Shown: positions 27,068 to 35,305 of the stretch, one piece after another | Layout of the letters: every line of letters begins with the position of its first letter | How positions within the stretch are numbered: position 1 is the stretch's first letter | DNA from: UBA4416 sp040387555 | GTDB taxonomy: Bacteria; Bacteroidota; Bacteroidia; B-17B0; Aurantibacillaceae | NCBI GenBank assembly: GCA_040387555.1 | Contig: JAZKDO010000003.1 | Coordinates: 992,001-1,056,000, forward strand | Direction: 5' to 3' | DNA length: 64,000 nt | Made by a program: the position numbers and the translations under genes | The notes under the pieces: generated by a model | Told to the model about the DNA's origin: nothing | What the model saw: the letters and a program-made list of their open reading frames with translations, nothing else | Databases searched by the model: none

Positions 27068-28690
27068 TTAGGTTTGAAGTACACCAACGTTATATTGTTT
27101 GGTTATAGGAGCATGGTTCGCTGCTTCAATTCCCATACTTATCACCTTACGGGTATCTATTGGATTGATTATAGCGTCAAGCCATAATCGTGACGCCGCA
27201 TAATAAGGTGTGGTTTGAGCGTCATAACGGTCTTTGGTTTTATTATAAAGTTCCGCTTCTTTCTCCGGAGTTATTTCTTCCCCTTTTGCTTTCAAAGAAG
27301 CTACTTCAATTTGAACCAAAACCTTTGCCGCCTGTGCACCTCCCATAACAGCTACCTGTGCAGTTGGCCAGCCAACAATTAATCGGGGGTCATATGCTTT
27401 TCCACACATAGCATAGTTGGCAGCACCGTAACTGTTACCTAAAATTATAGTAAATTTAGGAACAACCGAGTTGGCCATAGCGCCAACCAGTTTAGCACCA
27501 TCTTTAATAATGCCGCCATGTTCACTTCTTGATCCTACCATAAATCCTGTAGCATCCTGTAAAAACACCAAAGGAATTTTTTTCTGATTACAATTCATAA
27601 TAAAACGGGCTGCTTTATCAGCGCTATCGCTATAGATCACGCCGCCAAATTGCATTTCACCTTTTTTGCTTTTTACAACTTTACGCTGGTTGGCAACAAT
27701 ACCAACAGCCCAGCCATCAATGCGGGCGTAAGTACATACGATGGATTGTCCGTAAAGTTCCTTATATTCTTCATGCTCTCCTCCATCAACCAAACGTTCA
27801 ATGATTTCGCGCATTTCGTATTGTTTATCGTTAAGAATGCCATACATTTCTTTTTGATCCTTTTTAGGAAGAGCAGGGGTTTCGCGGTTAAAACCGGCCT
27901 TATCGTAATCTCCCACTTTACTCATGATATTACGAATGCGTGTTAAGCAATCGGCATCATCTTTGCATTTATAATCCGTTACTCCGCTGATTTCACAGTG
28001 AGTTGTTGCTCCACCCAAAGTTTCGTTATCGATTGATTCTCCAACAGCGGCTTTTACCAAATAACTTCCGGCTAAAAATATGGAACCAGTTTTATCAACG
28101 ATCATAGCTTCATCGCTCATGATTGGTAAATAAGCACCACCTGCTACACAGCTTCCCATCACAGCAGATACTTGTAAAATGCCCATACCACTCATGATGG
28201 CATTGTTACGAAAGATGCGGCCAAAGTGTTCTTTGTCAGGAAAAATCTCATCCTGTAAGGGTAAATACACACCGGCACTATCCACTAAATAAATAATTGG
28301 CAAGCGGTTTTCCATGGCAATTTCCTGCGCCCGTAAATTCTTTTTACCTGTAATGGGGAACCAGGCTCCTGCTTTTACGGTTGCATCATTGGCTACTACA
28401 ATACATTGTTTGCCACTCACGTAACCTATCATAATTACAACGCCGCCACCCGGACAACCACCATGTTCTGCATACATTTCATAACCGGCAAAGGCACCCA
28501 TTTCAAAACGTGGCGTATCTTTATCCAATAAAAAATCAATACGTTCGCGTGCGCTCATTTTTCCCTGCTCGTGTAACTTTTCGATGCGTTTTTTTCCGCC
28601 ACCTTCATATATTTTAGTTAAGCGCTGCTCCATTTGAGAAATCAGCAAACGCATTTTATCGTCGTTCTTATTAAATTCTAAGTCCATCAT
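27068..28690 (-). CDS. Acyl-CoA carboxylase, carboxyltransferase (beta) subunit
   Basis: A 540-residue carboxyltransferase that moves CO2 from carboxybiotin to an acyl-CoA. It has the crotonase-fold N and C halves with MSARERIDFLLD, the acyl-CoA site VMGSCVAGGAYLP and the carboxybiotin site GNSYGAANYAMCGKAYDP. The GGAQAAKVL and Y.A.SRLWLDAIIDP-like end (YYAASRLWLDAIINP) match methylcrotonyl-CoA carboxylase beta subunits better than propionyl-CoA ones. No biotin-carrying alpha subunit is adjacent. The divergent neighbour is the biotin gene bioA. A TATATTTG promoter box lies at 28705-28712 on the minus strand. Confidence 0.9.
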   Translation of the reverse strand: MMDLEFNKNDDKMRLLISQMEQRLTKIYEGGGKKRIEKLHEQGKMSARERIDFLLDKDTPRFEMGAFAGYEMYAEHGGCPGGGVVIMIGYVSGKQCIVVANDATVKAGAWFPITGKKNLRAQEIAMENRLPIIYLVDSAGVYLPLQDEIFPDKEHFGRIFRNNAIMSGMGILQVSAVMGSCVAGGAYLPIMSDEAMIVDKTGSIFLAGSYLVKAAVGESIDNETLGGATTHCEISGVTDYKCKDDADCLTRIRNIMSKVGDYDKAGFNRETPALPKKDQKEMYGILNDKQYEMREIIERLVDGGEHEEYKELYGQSIVCTYARIDGWAVGIVANQRKVVKSKKGEMQFGGVIYSDSADKAARFIMNCNQKKIPLVFLQDATGFMVGSRSEHGGIIKDGAKLVGAMANSVVPKFTIILGNSYGAANYAMCGKAYDPRLIVGWPTAQVAVMGGAQAAKVLVQIEVASLKAKGEEITPEKEAELYNKTKDRYDAQTTPYYAASRLWLDAIINPIDTRKVISMGIEAANHAPITKQYNVGVLQT

Positions 28691-28764
28691 GTAATTTTAG
28701 ATAACAAATATATAAGTATTGTAAAATTATGCGCTTTTTTAAGAGAAAATTATGATAATTATTT

Positions 28765-28976
28765 TGGGCGTGTCCGCGAAAAGCGGTCGGGCTTTCACTG
28801 CAATCTTTTTGCTTGGCGCTTCGGCTCCGCTCATCGACCAGCAAAAAGGATTTACGTTCCATCCCTCACGCAACCCTGATTTGAATGTTAACTTTAGCCC
28901 CGATTGTAGTGGCATCCTTTTTTGCTGTCTCTTTGCCAAAAAAGATACAGCGGAAAGCAAGAAATAGCTCCTGAAA
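28765..28976 (+). repeat. Intergenic repeat element, fullest copy
   Basis: The element starts TTTTGGGCGTGTCC, has a small CCGC/GCGG hairpin, then GGTCGGGCTTTC and a longer hairpin (CTTTTTGCTtgg...ccAGCAAAAAG, about 28806-28850), then ATCCCTCACG (28861-28870), and finishes with a second hairpin-rich part ending near GAAATAGCTCCTG. Similar sequences are widespread between genes in Bacteroidota in my memory. A shorter relative lies at 34118-34220. An open frame across it is not a gene. Confidence 0.7.
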
Positions 28977-28995
28977 AAGTTAATTAAAAATCGAA

Positions 28996-29028
28996 TTGCC
29001 AGTGATAAAACTTTCTTTGTTAGATTTG
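28996..29028 (+). promoter_or_regulatory. Probable bioA promoter
   Basis: TTG at 28996-28998, 22 bases, then an exact TAGATTTG box at 29021-29028. Transcription would start near 29034, 23 bases before the TTG start codon of bioA. Confidence 0.55.
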
Positions 29029-29056
29029 CACGTATTAAATTCAAAACATTCACGCT

Positions 29057-30343
29057 TTGTCATCAATCATACATAAAGATCAACAGTACGTTTGGCATCC
29101 TTTTACTCATTTAAAATACGCAGAAACACCTGTGCATTTAGTAAAGGGAGAAGGCGCTTATTTTTATGATGCCGAGGGAAATAAATTACTGGATGCAATA
29201 TCGAGCTGGTGGGTAAATTTACACGGACATTGTCACCCTTACATTTCACAAAAAGTAAGTGAGCAATTGCAGACTTTGGAACATGCTATCTTCAGTTCAT
29301 TTACGCATGAACCGGCGGTAATTTTAGCAGAACGTTTGATCGGACATTTACCAAAAAATCAGTCCAAAATATTTTATTCTGATAATGGTTCAACCGCTGT
29401 TGAGGTGGGTTTAAAAATGGTGTTGCAATACTGGAACAACCAAGGCATTCAAAAGAAGAAATTTATTGCTTTTGAAAATGCTTATCACGGCGATACGTTT
29501 GGAGGCATGAGTGTAGGCGCTCGAAATGTATTTAATAATGCTTTCGAGAATTTATTGTTTGATGTGATTCATATTCCTTTGCCCGATGCGGAAAATATTG
29601 AAACCTTAAAAGAAACCTTACAAACCTGGTTTACCAACCATAATGATATTGCCGGTTTTATTTTTGAACCCTTAGTACAAGGAGCTGCGGGAATGCTCAT
29701 GTATGAAGCTGAACATTTAGATGTCTTGATGGAAATTTGTCAGAATAATAAAGTGATTTGTATTGCCGATGAAGTAATGACGGGCTTTGGCAGGACAGGT
29801 AAGTTTTTTGCTTCTGATTATTTAACCCGGCAGCCGGATATTATTTGTTTATCAAAAGGGCTCACCGGTGGATACATGCCTTTAGGAGTTACCAGCTGCG
29901 CACAGTTTATTTATGATGCCTGCGTGAGCGATGATAAAACAAAAACTTTTTTTCATGGCCATAGTTACACGGCAAATCCAACAGCCTGCTCTGCTGCTTT
30001 AGCAAGTTTAGACCTGATGGAAAAAGAAGAAACCCGGGATCAGATAAAAATGATTTCTGAACATTATACTGACTTTGTAAACAGGAATAAAAACCATAAG
30101 GCATTAACTGATATTCGCAGTAAGGGCACCATTTTAGCCATAGAGATAAGTACCGAGGAACATACGCATTATCTTAATCATGCTTCGGAAAGCATTGCTA
30201 CTTATTTTTTGAAACAAGGAATTATTGTAAGACCTCTTGGAAATGTTTTATACATTATTCCTCCGTATTGTATTACTGAAAATGAATTGAAAAATGTATT
30301 ATCGATTTGCGAGGTGTTTTTTAATAAAGAGAGTTCGCAGTAA
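29057..30343 (+). CDS. bioA: Adenosylmethionine-8-amino-7-oxononanoate aminotransferase
   Basis: A 428-residue PLP-dependent class III aminotransferase that makes 7,8-diaminopelargonate for biotin. It begins with the BioA signature YVWHPFTHLKYA, then SSWWVNLHGHCHP, the Asp238 of ADEVMTGFGRTG and the PLP lysine Lys267 in LSKGLTGGYMPLG. Length equals that of E. coli BioA. It starts with TTG; no ATG lies before conserved sequence and the promoter fits. No other bio gene is in the window. It is divergent from a biotin-dependent carboxylase subunit. Conserved DAISSWW favours BioA over other aminotransferases. Confidence 0.94.
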   Translation: MSSIIHKDQQYVWHPFTHLKYAETPVHLVKGEGAYFYDAEGNKLLDAISSWWVNLHGHCHPYISQKVSEQLQTLEHAIFSSFTHEPAVILAERLIGHLPKNQSKIFYSDNGSTAVEVGLKMVLQYWNNQGIQKKKFIAFENAYHGDTFGGMSVGARNVFNNAFENLLFDVIHIPLPDAENIETLKETLQTWFTNHNDIAGFIFEPLVQGAAGMLMYEAEHLDVLMEICQNNKVICIADEVMTGFGRTGKFFASDYLTRQPDIICLSKGLTGGYMPLGVTSCAQFIYDACVSDDKTKTFFHGHSYTANPTACSAALASLDLMEKEETRDQIKMISEHYTDFVNRNKNHKALTDIRSKGTILAIEISTEEHTHYLNHASESIATYFLKQGIIVRPLGNVLYIIPPYCITENELKNVLSICEVFFNKESSQ

Positions 30344-30390
30344 ATATCTTTTGCTTCACACAGAGTTATCGAGTTCGATTTGAAACTGCA

Positions 30391-30422
30391 TAAAAAAAAG
30401 CCAACTTAGTGCTGGCTTTTTT
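30391..30422. terminator. Bidirectional intrinsic terminator between bioA and the OmpA-family gene
   Basis: AAAAAAGCCA...TGGCTTTTTT around a nine-base loop, with T-runs on both strands, between two convergent genes. Confidence 0.9.
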
Positions 30423-30436
30423 ATGAGTTTAAACAA

Positions 30437-31303
30437 TTACTGTGGTGATTTTTTCGGGTCTAATAAATCATAAAATTCGTTTAATTTTGGAAGGATAATA
30501 ATTCTGGTTCTTCTGTTAATTGCTTTGTTTACAGGTGATGAATTTGGAACAAGTTCATTATACTCAGCTCTACCAGCGGCAATTAAACGGTTAGGGTTAA
30601 CGCTGAATTCTGATTGTAATAATCTCACAACAGCAGTGGAACGGCGAACACTTAAATCCCAGTTATCTTTGTTGCATGAGTTTTTTATTGGATCAGAATC
30701 GGTATAACCTTCCACCATCACTTCTAATTCAGGGCGGGATTCAATAATTTTGGCAATTTTAGCTAATACTTCATTAGCTTTAGGCGAGAGGTCAGAGCTT
30801 CCTTTTTTAAATAAGACATTATCGGATAAGTTCACAAACACGACTGTTTTATCAACTTTAATTTCAACGTCTTTATCATCCAAACCCTCTTTCAACACTC
30901 CTTTTAAATTTACCGCTAAAGCCAGGTTTAATGAATCTGCCTTTGATTTTGCTGCTTGTAAAAGATGAATGTATTTATCCTTACGTTCGAGTTGCGCAAG
31001 TGTTTCCTTAATATTATCGTTTGCCGACTGAGTTAAAACGGTTAGATCCCCAACTGCTGATAATTGTTTATCTCTTATTTTTTTGCAATCGGCTAGCTGC
31101 CCTCTTAAATCTTCAATTGTTTCAGATAATGTTCTGTTATCTGATTTTAATCTGGCAGCGCCATTTTCACATAAGGTAAAATCCTGCTGGGAGGTTGTTA
31201 ACTGTTTTTGAAGAGCGGTGTACTTCTTTTTGCTTACCAAACATGAAGAAAAACTAATAGCTGTTATGCCGGCAATTAAGAGAAATTTGAGTTTTATGGC
31301 CAT
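30437..31303 (-). CDS. OmpA-family lipoprotein, peptidoglycan-binding
   Basis: A 288-residue outer-membrane lipoprotein (lipobox SFSSC, Cys21). A predicted coiled coil (about 28-120) follows, with many Leu, Lys, Gln and Asp residues in heptad-like order. The C-terminal OmpA/MotB domain (about 155-280) has VMVEGYTDSDPI, LSVRRSTAVVRLL and NRRTRIIILPK, which bind diaminopimelate of peptidoglycan. It probably links outer membrane and cell wall. The coiled coil distinguishes it from simple Pal. It stands alone between bioA and sucC. Confidence 0.92.
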   Translation of the reverse strand: MAIKLKFLLIAGITAISFSSCLVSKKKYTALQKQLTTSQQDFTLCENGAARLKSDNRTLSETIEDLRGQLADCKKIRDKQLSAVGDLTVLTQSANDNIKETLAQLERKDKYIHLLQAAKSKADSLNLALAVNLKGVLKEGLDDKDVEIKVDKTVVFVNLSDNVLFKKGSSDLSPKANEVLAKIAKIIESRPELEVMVEGYTDSDPIKNSCNKDNWDLSVRRSTAVVRLLQSEFSVNPNRLIAAGRAEYNELVPNSSPVNKAINRRTRIIILPKLNEFYDLLDPKKSPQ

Positions 31304-31382
31304 GATTTTTTTTTATGCAAAGAAAACCAATAAACACAAAAACACTGTTACATCAAACGAGTCAATTATTTTCTGAAAAATG

Positions 31383-31412
31383 TTTGCTTTTACAATAAAA
31401 ATCCTATTTTTG
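31383..31412 (+). promoter_or_regulatory. Probable sucC promoter
   Basis: TTTG at 31383-31386, 18 bases, then an exact TATTTTTG at 31405-31412. The expected start of transcription is near 31418, about 24 bases before the ATG of sucC. Confidence 0.65.
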
Positions 31413-31441
31413 AGTGCAAATTTAGAACTAAACACGATCGT

Positions 31442-32635
31442 ATGAACATTCACGAATATCAGGGAAAAAGTATTTTAAAAAGTTTTGGTGTTACAATCCA
31501 GGAAGGTATTGTTGCTGAAACTCCGGAACAAGCAGTTGCTGCTGCTAAAGAGGTTATGGAAACATATAAGTGTGGCGGTGTTGTTATTAAAGCACAGGTA
31601 CATGCAGGTGGCCGTGGCAAAGGTGGTGGTGTAAAGTTTGCACCTAGCTTAGAAAAAGTTAAAGAAATTGCAACCAATATTATTGGAATGCATTTAGTAA
31701 CTCCTCAAACAAGTGCTGAAGGTAAATTAGTAAGTAAAGTTTTAGTAGCTCAGGATGTGTATTATCCGGGAGCTACTCCAACTAAAGAGTTTTACGTGAG
31801 TATTTTATTAAACCGTTCTACAGGCCGTAACATTATTATGTACAGTACTGAGGGAGGAATGGATATTGAAGAAGTTGCTGAAAAAACGCCACACTTAATT
31901 TGGAAAGAAGAAATTGACCCTAAAGTTGGTTTACGTGATTTTCAATGTCGCAAAGTAGCTTTTAACTTAGGTTTAAGCGGAAATGCGTTTAAGGAAATGA
32001 CAAAATTTATTGCTGCATTATATAAAGCATATGATTCAACTGATTCATCAATGTTTGAAATTAATCCTGTTTTAAAAACATCTGACGATAAGATAATCGC
32101 TGTAGATGCTAAAGTATCTTTGGATGACAACGCACTTTACCGTCATAAGGATATTGAAGCGATGCGTGATGAAATGGAAGAAAATCCAGTTGACGTTGAA
32201 GCACGTAAGGCAGAATTAAATTATGTGAAACTGGACGGTAACGTTGGTTGCATGGTTAATGGTGCAGGTTTAGCAATGGCTACCATGGATATCATTAAAT
32301 TATCTGGCGGAGAGCCGGCTAACTTTTTAGATGTTGGTGGTACTGCAAACGCTGAGCGTGTTGAAAAAGCGTTTCATATTATATTAGGAGATAAAAATGT
32401 AAAAGCTATTTTAGTTAATATTTTTGGTGGTATTGTCCGTTGCGACCGTGTGGCGCAGGGCGTTATTGATGCGTACAAAAACATGGGAACTATTAATGTG
32501 CCTATCATTGTTCGTTTACAAGGAACTAATGCTGTTGAAGCTAAAAAATTAATTGATGAGTCAGGTTTAAAAGTTTATTCTGCCATTCAATTACAGGAAG
32601 CTGCTGACCTTGTAGCAAAATTAATCGCTAAATAA
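31442..32635 (+). CDS. sucC: Succinate-CoA ligase, beta subunit (ADP-forming type)
   Basis: A 397-residue ATP-grasp protein that, with SucD, converts succinyl-CoA to succinate with formation of ATP. It starts MNIHEYQGKSILKSFGV, has the nucleotide-binding GGRGKGGGVKFA, the metal-binding FEINPV, and the C-terminal NIFGGIVRCDRVA phosphate loop that meets SucD. Length is normal. A strong promoter precedes it. sucD is 4.5 kb away on the opposite strand. The next two plus-strand genes begin 19 and 924 bases after its stop and may share its transcript. Confidence 0.98.
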   Translation: MNIHEYQGKSILKSFGVTIQEGIVAETPEQAVAAAKEVMETYKCGGVVIKAQVHAGGRGKGGGVKFAPSLEKVKEIATNIIGMHLVTPQTSAEGKLVSKVLVAQDVYYPGATPTKEFYVSILLNRSTGRNIIMYSTEGGMDIEEVAEKTPHLIWKEEIDPKVGLRDFQCRKVAFNLGLSGNAFKEMTKFIAALYKAYDSTDSSMFEINPVLKTSDDKIIAVDAKVSLDDNALYRHKDIEAMRDEMEENPVDVEARKAELNYVKLDGNVGCMVNGAGLAMATMDIIKLSGGEPANFLDVGGTANAERVEKAFHIILGDKNVKAILVNIFGGIVRCDRVAQGVIDAYKNMGTINVPIIVRLQGTNAVEAKKLIDESGLKVYSAIQLQEAADLVAKLIAK

Positions 32636-32654
32636 AAACACAAACAATAAAATT

Positions 32655-33551
32655 ATGATGCAACGTAAACATTTTTTAATTGCTCCTTTAGCTGCAAGTT
32701 TAATGCTTGTTTCCTGTGGTGGTGATAAAACAGAAAGTGGAGATGACATGTCAGGAGTTGATACATTAAAGACAGAAACTCAGACTGAACAAATTACTGA
32801 AACATTTTTCCAGGTTCCTTCTCCGGGTGAGATGTTGACTTTTATTAAAATGGTAGGTGGAAAAAACAATAAAAATGTTTCTTTCTTAAACAGTCCTGAT
32901 AATCAAAAAAATTACACAGATAATAAAGCAAAAGCTTTAAATTTTGGTATTTACAGTTGTGATTTAAGCTACTGTAGTATTTTTGAAATTGGTTCTGAAG
33001 CATTAAAATATTTTAAAGTTGTAAAACAATTAGGAGACCAGATCGGTGTATCATCTGCAATTAAACCAGAAGTATTAAAACGTCTGGAAGGTAATTTAGG
33101 AAATCCTGATTCGTTATCAGTAATCACAGATGATGTGTATTTTACTTCATTTGAAACTTTAGAGCAGGGAAAACAAGGACCTACTTTATCATTGGTAGTT
33201 TCCGGTGGATGGATCGAGAGTTTGTTCATTGCTACTAGCTTGGCAAAGTATGATGCTAAAAGTCCAGTTGTTGAACGTTTAGCTGATCAGAAATACACAT
33301 TGGATAACTTAATTGAGTTCCTGAAAAAATATGAAAGTGATGCAAATGTTGCTTCCGTATTAGTCCAGTTTACTGAGTTACAGGCAGAATTCAATAAAAT
33401 CGGTGAAAAAGAAGTAGAGGCTGCACAAACAGCTGATAAATCAAAAACTGTATTAGGAGGAGGAAAAGAATTAGTTATTACAGAAGCTCAATATAAAGCT
33501 ATCGTTGATAAAATTAAAGCGATCAGAAACTCTTATACATTAACTAAATAA
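32655..33551 (+). CDS. Lipoprotein of unknown function, cassette copy 2
   Basis: A 298-residue lipoprotein (lipobox LMLVSC, Cys21) with an acidic linker, then VPSPGEM, ALNFGIYSCDLSY, QIGVSSAIKPE, SGGWIESLF and a C-terminal KIKAIRNSY. These segments line up in order with the lipoprotein at 1475-2389. The linker and distal half have diverged. It begins 19 bases after sucC and is followed after eight bases by the small secreted gene, the same order as copy 1. Function is unknown; predominantly helical. Confidence 0.82.
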   Translation: MMQRKHFLIAPLAASLMLVSCGGDKTESGDDMSGVDTLKTETQTEQITETFFQVPSPGEMLTFIKMVGGKNNKNVSFLNSPDNQKNYTDNKAKALNFGIYSCDLSYCSIFEIGSEALKYFKVVKQLGDQIGVSSAIKPEVLKRLEGNLGNPDSLSVITDDVYFTSFETLEQGKQGPTLSLVVSGGWIESLFIATSLAKYDAKSPVVERLADQKYTLDNLIEFLKKYESDANVASVLVQFTELQAEFNKIGEKEVEAAQTADKSKTVLGGGKELVITEAQYKAIVDKIKAIRNSYTLTK

Positions 33552-33559
33552 TTAAGATC

Positions 33560-34045
33560 ATGAAAAAAGTATTTTTATCATTATTCATATTGAGTTCTGT
33601 GATGTTATTTTCACAAGCTAGTGTATGCGGACAGTTTCACCGTAAATATTGCGTGGTTGAAACCAAGCATGGCAAATCCGATTGGTTGTATAACGCACAG
33701 TCAAAAAGTGGTTTATTTAACATGGGAGCTACTTCAAAGATTCGTTGCGTCATCTATAAAGGAATGGATTACAGAATCAACGTTTGTTCTGAAGCATCCA
33801 TAGGTGAAAAAATGAATTACAAGATCTTTGATGCAAGAACAAATGAGTTATTGTACGATAACGCTGCTTCTCAGAATGAATCTTTATTTGAGTTTCAAAG
33901 CACTGCAAGCCGCCAGCTAATTATTGAAGTTTCAGTTCCTAATGGCGCAACTTCAGCTGATAAGCATAAACCAATGGAAGCTGCTTGCGTTGGGTTATTA
34001 ATTGAGCATAAAGTTACTGAAAAACAAGGATTCTCTCAGTACTAG
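33560..34045 (+). CDS. Small secreted Cys-containing protein, cassette copy 2
   Basis: A 161-residue protein with a signal peptide (cleavage near residue 19-20) and Cys at 23, 31, 63, 76 and 143. Cys23, 31, 76 and 143 match those of the 1029-1460 protein; shared segments are YRI.VCS, KIFDARTNELLYDN (versus NIYDQDRHLLFTN) and CVGLLIEHK (versus CAVILIGFK). It follows its lipoprotein partner by eight bases and ends before a hairpin terminator. Length is 18 residues more than copy 1. No known family is recognised. Confidence 0.78.
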   Translation: MKKVFLSLFILSSVMLFSQASVCGQFHRKYCVVETKHGKSDWLYNAQSKSGLFNMGATSKIRCVIYKGMDYRINVCSEASIGEKMNYKIFDARTNELLYDNAASQNESLFEFQSTASRQLIIEVSVPNGATSADKHKPMEAACVGLLIEHKVTEKQGFSQY

Positions 34046-34067
34046 TTCATTAGTAAATTTAAAAATT

Positions 34068-34097
34068 TAAACCATCAGAAATCCTGGTGGTTTTTTT
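34068..34097 (+). terminator. Intrinsic terminator of the sucC-cassette transcript
   Basis: ACCAtCAG pairs with CTGgTGGT around AAATC and is followed by TTTTTTTG, directly after the small secreted gene. Confidence 0.85.
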
Positions 34098-34117
34098 GTT
34101 TTTACCATGTTACAATT

Positions 34118-34330
34118 TTTTGGTCGTGCCCCTGCGGGTCGGGCTTTCGGCACTCGCTTTTTTATTTCCCCTGCGGGACAAATATAAAGAGCTCAGACAA
34201 ATGCCTCTATCCCTCACGAGAGAGCAAGTTAACTGTCATATCACATTTATATCTATGTTCGTGAAGCAACAGCCTGTTTTGAAAGGTTTCTCCAGTGAGT
34301 TATGCAAACGGAAATCCATTTTGATGGCTG
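34118..34330 (+). repeat. Intergenic repeat element, second copy, with extra tail
   Basis: It begins TTTTTTGGTCGTGCCCC, contains GGTCGGGCTTTC (34137-34148) and the closing ATCCCTCACG (about 34209-34218), the same landmarks as 28765-28872 with a different middle hairpin (CCCCTGCGGG). A tail with GAAGCAAcaGCCT (about 34263) and GCAAACGG (about 34304) follows and weakly resembles 42279-42335. The rest of the 34046-34460 gap holds no gene; an open frame at 34087-34344 runs through the terminator and this element and is rejected. Confidence 0.6.
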
Positions 34331-34460
34331 ATCTCTGTTACTGAGTTCGGTTACTGAGTCTGCCGAAGTCTGCTGATGTATCGAAACCATCAAAAAGATT
34401 GGAGTGACAGCCTGTTGCATCTATACGGCTGAACGTGTCCAAATAATCCAAATGGTAAAA

Positions 34461-35210
34461 TTAATTATAGTAAAAATCCTTGGTACGTTTATAAAGCGGA
34501 AGAATCCATCCAAAGCGGAAACCCATTAATACATCAAAGCGTTGTTGTGTATCTTTCAAACCTGTATCGTAATTAAACCCTCTTAAACTTTTTGTACTAG
34601 CTTCGTAAAACTCAAAGCCGAAGTAGCAATTGGCTAAACGATTATTACTAATGTATTTATATCCAATAAACTGAGAGAGGCCAAAACCTCCGCTAAGACG
34701 ATCGTAACCTTTTTTTAAGTTGCCATTAACGGCAGCAATTTTTTGATTAGCGTCATATAATTTTATTTTATGTTGGGTCCAACCCCCTCCCAAAGTAATA
34801 AATAAACCCGAGTTAGGGTTGTTGCCTAATCTGGAAATAACATATCCGAAATTTCCATAAATATTCCAACCTCTTTCTGTTAAACGTAAATCAGCTGGGT
34901 AACCTTCATTATCGGTAATGTCTCCATCTGAATTACGCATATTACTAACCACATCTTCTTTCACATTTCTTCCAAAAAAATAACTACCCTCCACACTGAA
35001 GAGTAAATTATGTTTTGTTTTCCATGTAAAATTAAGCCCTGCACTCAGGTTAGAACCAAAGCGTTTTTCAAGATCGTATTTTGGTATCTGACCACTGGCA
35101 TGAAAACCCACCATTAAAATACGAACACATGAATCTTTTACCGATTGCGCCAATGTTTGTAACTGTAAGGTGAAACAAAGGCAAAGAAGAATGTATAATT
35201 TATGTTTCAT
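34461..35210 (-). CDS. Outer-membrane beta-barrel protein
   Basis: A 249-residue protein with a signal peptide (about 1-22, QTLAQ). The mature part consists of alternating-residue strands with aromatic girdles (for example LSAGLNFTWKTKHNLLFSVEGSYFFG, shortened here to its key parts LNFTW and FSVEGSYFFG; then GLFITLGGGWTQ and FDVLMGFRFGWILPLYK). This fits an 8- to 10-stranded porin-like barrel. The terminal residue is Asn rather than an aromatic one, though FYY lies just before it. Function unknown. A TATTTTTG box at 35241-35248 (minus) may be its promoter. Confidence 0.8.
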   Translation of the reverse strand: MKHKLYILLCLCFTLQLQTLAQSVKDSCVRILMVGFHASGQIPKYDLEKRFGSNLSAGLNFTWKTKHNLLFSVEGSYFFGRNVKEDVVSNMRNSDGDITDNEGYPADLRLTERGWNIYGNFGYVISRLGNNPNSGLFITLGGGWTQHKIKLYDANQKIAAVNGNLKKGYDRLSGGFGLSQFIGYKYISNNRLANCYFGFEFYEASTKSLRGFNYDTGLKDTQQRFDVLMGFRFGWILPLYKRTKDFYYN

Positions 35211-35305
35211 GAAAATAAATCAACCGGGAAATTGATACTTCAAAAATAGAGCATAAATTTTATAAAACCTATATAAATACCGTGTTTACCTCATTTAAAA
35301 GGATG

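Noticed and set aside
28752..28967. A 71-codon plus-strand open frame before bioA
   Set aside because: It runs along the intergenic repeat and its hairpins; the bioA promoter and repeat landmarks explain the sequence better.
34087..34344. An 85-codon plus-strand open frame after the second cassette
   Set aside because: It starts inside a terminator and crosses the intergenic repeat; no homologue-like features.
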